Part shown: positions 59,985 to 64,000 of the stretch, in pieces
Numbering within the stretch: position 1 is the first letter of the stretch
How the letters are laid out: every line of letters starts with the position of its first letter
Assembly (NCBI GenBank): GCA_964437595.1
Contig: CAYTHO010000022.1
Span: 3,064-67,063, forward strand
Source of the DNA: DSYU01 sp964437595
Lineage (GTDB): Bacteria; Chloroflexota; Anaerolineae; Anaerolineales; Anaerolineaceae
DNA: 64,000 nt
Direction: 5' to 3'
Notes under the pieces: model-generated
What the model saw: only the letters and a program-made list of their open reading frames with translations
Told to the model about the DNA's origin: nothing
Database searches by the model: none
Position numbers and translations under genes: made by a program

Positions 59985-61508
59985 GTGTTGAAACGGATCT
60001 ATCTTTCCGCGCAGTGGGGGTTGGTGGCATGCATGGCGTTCGTGCTGCCGTTTACCAGCTTTCCGCTGGTGGCCCGGCTGACCGGATCGCAGATGGTCGC
60101 GCCGCTTTCCTTCCTGCCGATGGTGCTTTTGCTGGGCATGTGGCTGGCGCCGTACCTGCTGCGCGGGGGCAAGCTGCCCATCCAGGCGGTTCCGCTGCTG
60201 GTGTTTGGCGGCGGCGCGGCGCTGGTCTCCGCGGCGGCGGCTACGTTCCTGCCTTTCCCGGCGTATAAGGGGATGACGCTCCTGCGGAGTGAGGTGAAGG
60301 CGCTGTCGACGATCGTCGTTGGCATCTGCTTTTACCTGGTGGCGGCAAGCTGGCTGACGCATGCGGAACGAATACGCTTCTTCCTGCGCTGGGTCAATTG
60401 GGGCGGCGCGCTGGCGCTGGCATGGGCGTTCGTGCAGGTGCTGTCGTGGCGAATTAACCATGTGCAGCCCGAATGGATGTGGAGCTTCCAGGGATCGATT
60501 TCAACCAGCCTGCTGCTGTACGGGCAGCGGGCCAATGGGTTTGCTTACGAGCCTTCCTGGCTTTCGCACCAGCTGAATATGCTCTACCTGCCGCTGTGGA
60601 TGGCCGCGACGGTGACCGGCTTTACCGCGCACCGCCTGCGCATTTGGAAATTCCACGTTGAACACGTACTGCTGCTGGCGGGGGCTGCCGTGCTGGTGCT
60701 GACCGTTTCGCGGATTGGCTGGCTGACGTTTCTCACCATGGTGGCTTTCCTGCTGCTGTTGTTGAACGTGCGCTTCGTGCGCTGGGCGCAAAAACGGTTA
60801 TTTGAGCGCCGGTCCCTACCCGCTGACCGGAAGCGGTTGTATCAGGCGGCCTTTCTGGCAGCGGCGGTGCTGGCGTTGATCGTCGTTTATGCCGGGCTGC
60901 TGGTAGGGGCTGGCTACGTGCTCAGCAAGGTCGATGCGCGGATGGCGGGCCTGTTCGACTTTTCGGTTATGAAGGAGAAGTCCTTCTTCCATTGGGCCAA
61001 CCAGAACGTCTTTGCCGAGCGGATCGTCTTCTGGCAGGCCGGGTGGGAGATTTTCAACGAGTATCCCCTGCTGGGGGTTGGGCCGGGCAATGCCGGTTAT
61101 TTCTTTCCGCAGAAGCTGAGCGCTTTCAGCCTGGCGCTGACTGAAATCCGCACGCTGCTGTACCAGTGGACAACGCTGCCCAACATCAAAAGCCTGTGGA
61201 TGCGCCTGCTGGCCGAAACGGGTATCATTGGATTTGCGCTGTTCCTTTCCTGGGTGTACGTGCTGTGGCGCTCGGCGCAATTTTTGCGGACGCAGTTCTT
61301 GCACGCCAGCAACGACCGGCTGTTTCAAATGGCCGGGCTGGCGGGCAGTTTTGTGATGGTAGGCCTGATTATCGAGGGGTTCAGCCTGGATACATTTGCG
61401 CTGCCTTACTATTGGTTTTCGTTAGGGATATTAACCGCCGCGTGCCAACTGGCGCTGCGGCATTTTGCGGGGCTGCCGGAGCATGCAGATACGGCAGAAA
61501 GCACGTAA
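59985..61508 (+). CDS. O-antigen ligase / polymerase family membrane protein (Wzy_C)
   Basis: A 507-aa membrane protein with about 12 hydrophobic segments. The large outer loop near 330-400 ends with ERIVFWQAGWEIFNEYPLLGVGPGNAGYFFPQKL, the Wzy_C hallmark P-L-x-G-V-G-x-G-N. WMRLLAETGIIGFALFLSWVYVLWRS follows, also typical. Members join finished polysaccharide to lipid or protein (WaaL, PglL) or polymerise repeat units (Wzy), and sequence alone cannot tell which. The start is GTG four bases after the Wzz-like stop, with GGAAGAAGC before it. Together with the ABC exporter it may act after export. Confidence 0.9.
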   Translation: MLKRIYLSAQWGLVACMAFVLPFTSFPLVARLTGSQMVAPLSFLPMVLLLGMWLAPYLLRGGKLPIQAVPLLVFGGGAALVSAAAATFLPFPAYKGMTLLRSEVKALSTIVVGICFYLVAASWLTHAERIRFFLRWVNWGGALALAWAFVQVLSWRINHVQPEWMWSFQGSISTSLLLYGQRANGFAYEPSWLSHQLNMLYLPLWMAATVTGFTAHRLRIWKFHVEHVLLLAGAAVLVLTVSRIGWLTFLTMVAFLLLLLNVRFVRWAQKRLFERRSLPADRKRLYQAAFLAAAVLALIVVYAGLLVGAGYVLSKVDARMAGLFDFSVMKEKSFFHWANQNVFAERIVFWQAGWEIFNEYPLLGVGPGNAGYFFPQKLSAFSLALTEIRTLLYQWTTLPNIKSLWMRLLAETGIIGFALFLSWVYVLWRSAQFLRTQFLHASNDRLFQMAGLAGSFVMVGLIIEGFSLDTFALPYYWFSLGILTAACQLALRHFAGLPEHADTAEST

Positions 61509-61526
61509 TTAGTAAAGGAGAAGAAA

Positions 61527-63581
61527 ATGAATAACAATGAGAAGTGGATTATTGCCGGTGTGGTGGGCGTGGTTGTATTATGCCTGTGCCTGGGGATTTC
61601 CTGCATCGGTTTGGGCGGGCTGGCGTGGTTTGGCATCGAGCGCACGGTGAGCCAGATTACCCCGGGGGCGTTTATTACACAGGTGGCTACGCTGGAGGGT
61701 TTCCCGGGTTTCGACCTGAGCACGCCGGAGCCAACCGCGCGGCCCATGGAAGACCAGGCGCCCGCGAGCGAGGGGGCGCTGGAAACGTTGAACACGCTGG
61801 AAAATGAGATCGTTCCGATCAACGACCCGCGCGAGCTGGCGCGCCGCCTGGAAGGGAAAACGCAGATCCCGGAGACGATGACGCCTGCCGGCGCTCCGAT
61901 CAAGGTGGGCGACTCGCAGATCTTCTGGGCGACCAACGTGGAAACGAACGAAAACTTTCAGGTGAAGGCCACGCTGCGGCATGCCACGGACCACCTGTAT
62001 TTTTGGGTGGAAGATGGGGTGAGCTACGACCAGGACGATATGCGGCGGCTGGCCGAAGCCTTTGAGGAAAAGATTTACCCGACCAACCGGGCGTTCTTCG
62101 GCAGCGAGTGGAGCCCGGGCATCGACGGCGACCCGCACCTGTACGTGCTGTACGCGCGCGGTTTGGGCAGCGGCATCGCTGGCTATTTCTCATCGGCGGA
62201 TGAACTGCCGCCTCAGGCGCACCAGTACTCAAACGCGCACGAAATGTTTATGATCAGCGCGGATAATGTTGAGCTTGGCGAGGATTATATCTACGGGACG
62301 ATGGCGCACGAGTTCCAGCACATGATCCACTGGTACACGGACCGCAATGAGGAATCGTGGTTGAACGAGGGCTTTTCTGTGCTGTCTGAACTGCTGAATG
62401 ACTATGACACGGGCGGCTTTGATTACCTGTATGCCAGCAATCCGGATATGCAGCTGACCTACTGGCCTTCGCCGCCCGACTCGACCCCGCATTACGGCGC
62501 ATCCTTCCTGTTCCTGGCCTATTTCCTCGACCGCTTTGGTGACGAAGCTACCCAGGCCCTGGTGGGAAACGAAGATAACGGCATGGACAGCATCGATACG
62601 GTGCTGACCGAATTGAATGCAAAAGACCCGAAGACGGGGAAAGCCATTCTCGCCAGCGATGTGTTCGCGGATTGGGTGATTGCAACCTACTTGAACGACG
62701 AGCGGGTTGAAGATGGCCGTTTTGCCTATCAGCGCTACGAAAATGCTCCCCGAACGGGCGCAACGGAAGAAATCGGCAACTGCTCGCCCGACTGGCAGAC
62801 GCGCACGGTGCACCAGTTTGGCGTGGATTATGTGGAGATCGCCTGCTCGGGCAGTTATACCCTGAACTTCGAAGGCGCCACCGAGGTCGGCGTGCTGCCG
62901 GCGGATGCGCATTCCGGGGATTATGCCTTCTGGTCGAACAAAGGCGACGAGTCGAACATGACGCTGACGCGCGAATTCGACTTCAGCCAGGCCAGCGGCC
63001 CGCTGACGCTGGAGTATGCGGCCTGGTATGACCTTGAAGAAGATTATGATTACCTGTACCTGGATGCTTCCACCGACGGCGGCGCCACCTGGCAGATTTT
63101 GGAGACGCCTTCCGGACGCGATAAATCCGAGGACCCCTCTGGGAACGCCTATGGATGGGGTTACAACGGGCAGTCGGGCGGCTGGATTGAGGAAAGCGTG
63201 GATATCTCGGAATTCGCGGGCAAGAAGGTTCTGCTGCGCTTCGAGTATGTGACGGATGCCGCGGTGAACGGTGAAGGCCTGATGGTGGATGACGTGCGCG
63301 TCCCGGAAATCGAGTACAGCGCCGATTTCGAGACGGATGAGGGCGGCTGGCAGGCGGATGGCTTTGTGCGCATTCAGAACCGGCTGCCGCAGTTATTCCG
63401 CGTCTCGCTGATTGAGGATGGCAAAACCACTACGGTGAAGTATATCGAGCTGGATGATGCCCAATCGGCCCAAATCGACCTGGAATTTGGCGGCGGCACC
63501 GACAAGGCGGTGCTGGTGGTCAGCGGCGTTACGCGTTTCACCACGCAGAAAGCCACTTACCGGTTCCAGTTTCAACCGTAA
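61527..63581 (+). CDS. Membrane-anchored InhA-like zinc metalloprotease
   Basis: A 684-aa protein. An N-terminal signal anchor lies at about 8-35 (IIAGVVGVVVLCLCLGISCIGLGGLAWF). A linker and propeptide-like stretch run to about 120, and the catalytic domain spans 125-450. GTMAHEFQHMIHW (about 257-269) has the zinc motif HEFQH (261-265), and ESWLNEGFSVLSELL supplies a downstream Glu ligand. These match immune inhibitor A / M6-type and related proteases. Residues about 470-620 are a MAM/jelly-roll domain (HSGDYAFWSNKGDESNMTLTREFDFSQASGPLTLEYAAWYDLEEDYDYLYLDASTDGGATW), as in InhA. A final beta domain ends at 684. The protease is probably displayed outside the membrane. AAAGGAG precedes the ATG. 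It is the last gene of the locus, before a bidirectional terminator. Confidence 0.88.
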   Translation: MNNNEKWIIAGVVGVVVLCLCLGISCIGLGGLAWFGIERTVSQITPGAFITQVATLEGFPGFDLSTPEPTARPMEDQAPASEGALETLNTLENEIVPINDPRELARRLEGKTQIPETMTPAGAPIKVGDSQIFWATNVETNENFQVKATLRHATDHLYFWVEDGVSYDQDDMRRLAEAFEEKIYPTNRAFFGSEWSPGIDGDPHLYVLYARGLGSGIAGYFSSADELPPQAHQYSNAHEMFMISADNVELGEDYIYGTMAHEFQHMIHWYTDRNEESWLNEGFSVLSELLNDYDTGGFDYLYASNPDMQLTYWPSPPDSTPHYGASFLFLAYFLDRFGDEATQALVGNEDNGMDSIDTVLTELNAKDPKTGKAILASDVFADWVIATYLNDERVEDGRFAYQRYENAPRTGATEEIGNCSPDWQTRTVHQFGVDYVEIACSGSYTLNFEGATEVGVLPADAHSGDYAFWSNKGDESNMTLTREFDFSQASGPLTLEYAAWYDLEEDYDYLYLDASTDGGATWQILETPSGRDKSEDPSGNAYGWGYNGQSGGWIEESVDISEFAGKKVLLRFEYVTDAAVNGEGLMVDDVRVPEIEYSADFETDEGGWQADGFVRIQNRLPQLFRVSLIEDGKTTTVKYIELDDAQSAQIDLEFGGGTDKAVLVVSGVTRFTTQKATYRFQFQP

Positions 63582-63592
63582 AAATGGGAATT

Positions 63593-63629
63593 AAAAAAGC
63601 GCCCGGTGATGAAGCCGGGCGCTTTTTTT
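63593..63629. terminator. Bidirectional rho-independent terminator
   Basis: AAAAAA then GCGCCCGG-TGATGAAG-CCGGGCGC then TTTTTTT, a perfect 8-bp GC-rich stem flanked by A and T runs. It stops both the protease gene and the convergent YtxH-like gene. Confidence 0.93.
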
Positions 63630-63638
63630 GATTTGAAA

Positions 63639-63860
63639 TTACTCCGTTATGACTTCGCCACGCAGATTGGCCAATTCGCGTTCCAGCTCAATCCGGCGCG
63701 ACTTGGCGGCCTGTTCCACTTCACTTCTCACCTGGCGGGTGTAATCTCGCACGTCCATGCGCAGTTGATCCCCGGAGACGGGGGTCAGGAGCAAGGCGAG
63801 AGCGCTGCCAACCAGGGCGCCCAGAATCAACCCCAGAACAAAATTCAATGCCTTTTGCAT
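63639..63860 (-). CDS. YtxH-like small membrane protein
   Basis: A 73-aa protein with a glycine-zipper membrane segment at 6-26 (NFVLGLILGALVGSALALLLTP) followed by SGDQLRMDVRD and a charged amphipathic helix (QVRSEVEQAAKSRRIELERELANLRGEV). This G-x-x-x-G-x-x-x-G, A-L-L-x-T/A-P, G-x-x-x-R arrangement is the YtxH/gas-vesicle-like family, small stress-related envelope proteins of unclear role. GGAGGG lies eight bases before the ATG. It is monocistronic within the window and ends at the shared terminator. Confidence 0.88.
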   Translation of the reverse strand: MQKALNFVLGLILGALVGSALALLLTPVSGDQLRMDVRDYTRQVRSEVEQAAKSRRIELERELANLRGEVITE

Positions 63861-64000
63861 GCTTTGCCCTCCACATTAATCTTAATCATTATTATAGAGG
63901 ATTTTCACCCGCGGAGAAAGGGGAAAAGCGTTGATTTCCAGGGCCATTCGCAAAGGGGCGAACAGCCCATTGCGAACAGCCCTAACCAGGCGTGAAGAGC
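63861..64000. other. Upstream region of the YtxH-like gene, no gene seen
   Basis: The last 140 bases hold the ribosome site of the minus-strand gene and an A/T-rich stretch near 63880-63900 (minus-strand TATAAT) that may be its promoter. Confidence 0.4.

Overview
This 64 kb window is ordinary GC-rich bacterial chromosome. It probably comes from the Chloroflexota (Anaerolineae-like). That placement is an inference from protein style (long GAF/STAND ATPases, P/T-rich lipoproteins, a secreted protein ending in a YLPxxxR-like tail, paired GT-C membrane proteins, a bi-domain MDR/Gfo-Idh oxidoreductase) and from the many intergenic hairpin repeats. No marker gene settles the taxonomy. Coding density is high. 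One tRNA (Thr, CGT) is present. I found no rRNA, no CRISPR array, no transposase and no complete mobile element.

Layout. 0-3.3 kb: the end of an ABC-2 permease, its ATPase, DNA polymerase IV and an unknown membrane protein. 3.4-8.5 kb: a MshA/SPS-like glycosyltransferase, tRNA-Thr, a repeat-rich A/T-rich pocket with a small orphan gene and a winged-helix/zinc-ribbon protein, then a TetR regulator with an alpha/beta hydrolase. 8.7-14.9 kb: a lipoprotein and a two-gene signalling module, made of a cytosolic protein with three GAF domains and a P-loop ATPase plus a membrane-anchored coiled-coil ATPase. 15-21 kb: uridine kinase, an MFS transporter and a MoxR/DUF58/DUF4129 operon. 21.4-26.4 kb: NUDIX and a minus-strand phosphate-type operon (glycosyltransferase, PhoB-like regulator, PstB, PhoU, CHAD).

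26.4-63.6 kb is a large cell-surface polysaccharide locus. Its parts are a heparinase II/III family protein, the bi-domain oxidoreductase, two polytopic GT-C-like proteins, a complete dTDP-L-rhamnose set (rmlC-B-A-D), many glycosyltransferases (one with three domains), a secreted beta-helix protein, a SAM methyltransferase, a YfhO protein, a fused acyltransferase/3,4-ketoisomerase with its aminotransferase (a dTDP-3-amino-3,6-dideoxyhexose route branching from RmlA/RmlB), a Wzm/Wzt-type ABC exporter, a Wzz-like chain-length protein, an O-antigen ligase/polymerase and an InhA-like metalloprotease. Many genes are coupled by ATGA or short overlaps, so they are probably long operons that make, export and anchor one or more surface glycans.

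The item I would look at first is the tri-GAF ATPase and membrane ATPase pair at 9.9-14.9 kb, which I cannot match to a named system. Next are the repeat-dense pocket beside tRNA-Thr and the phosphate operon that ends in a CHAD gene but lacks PhoR and PstSCA.
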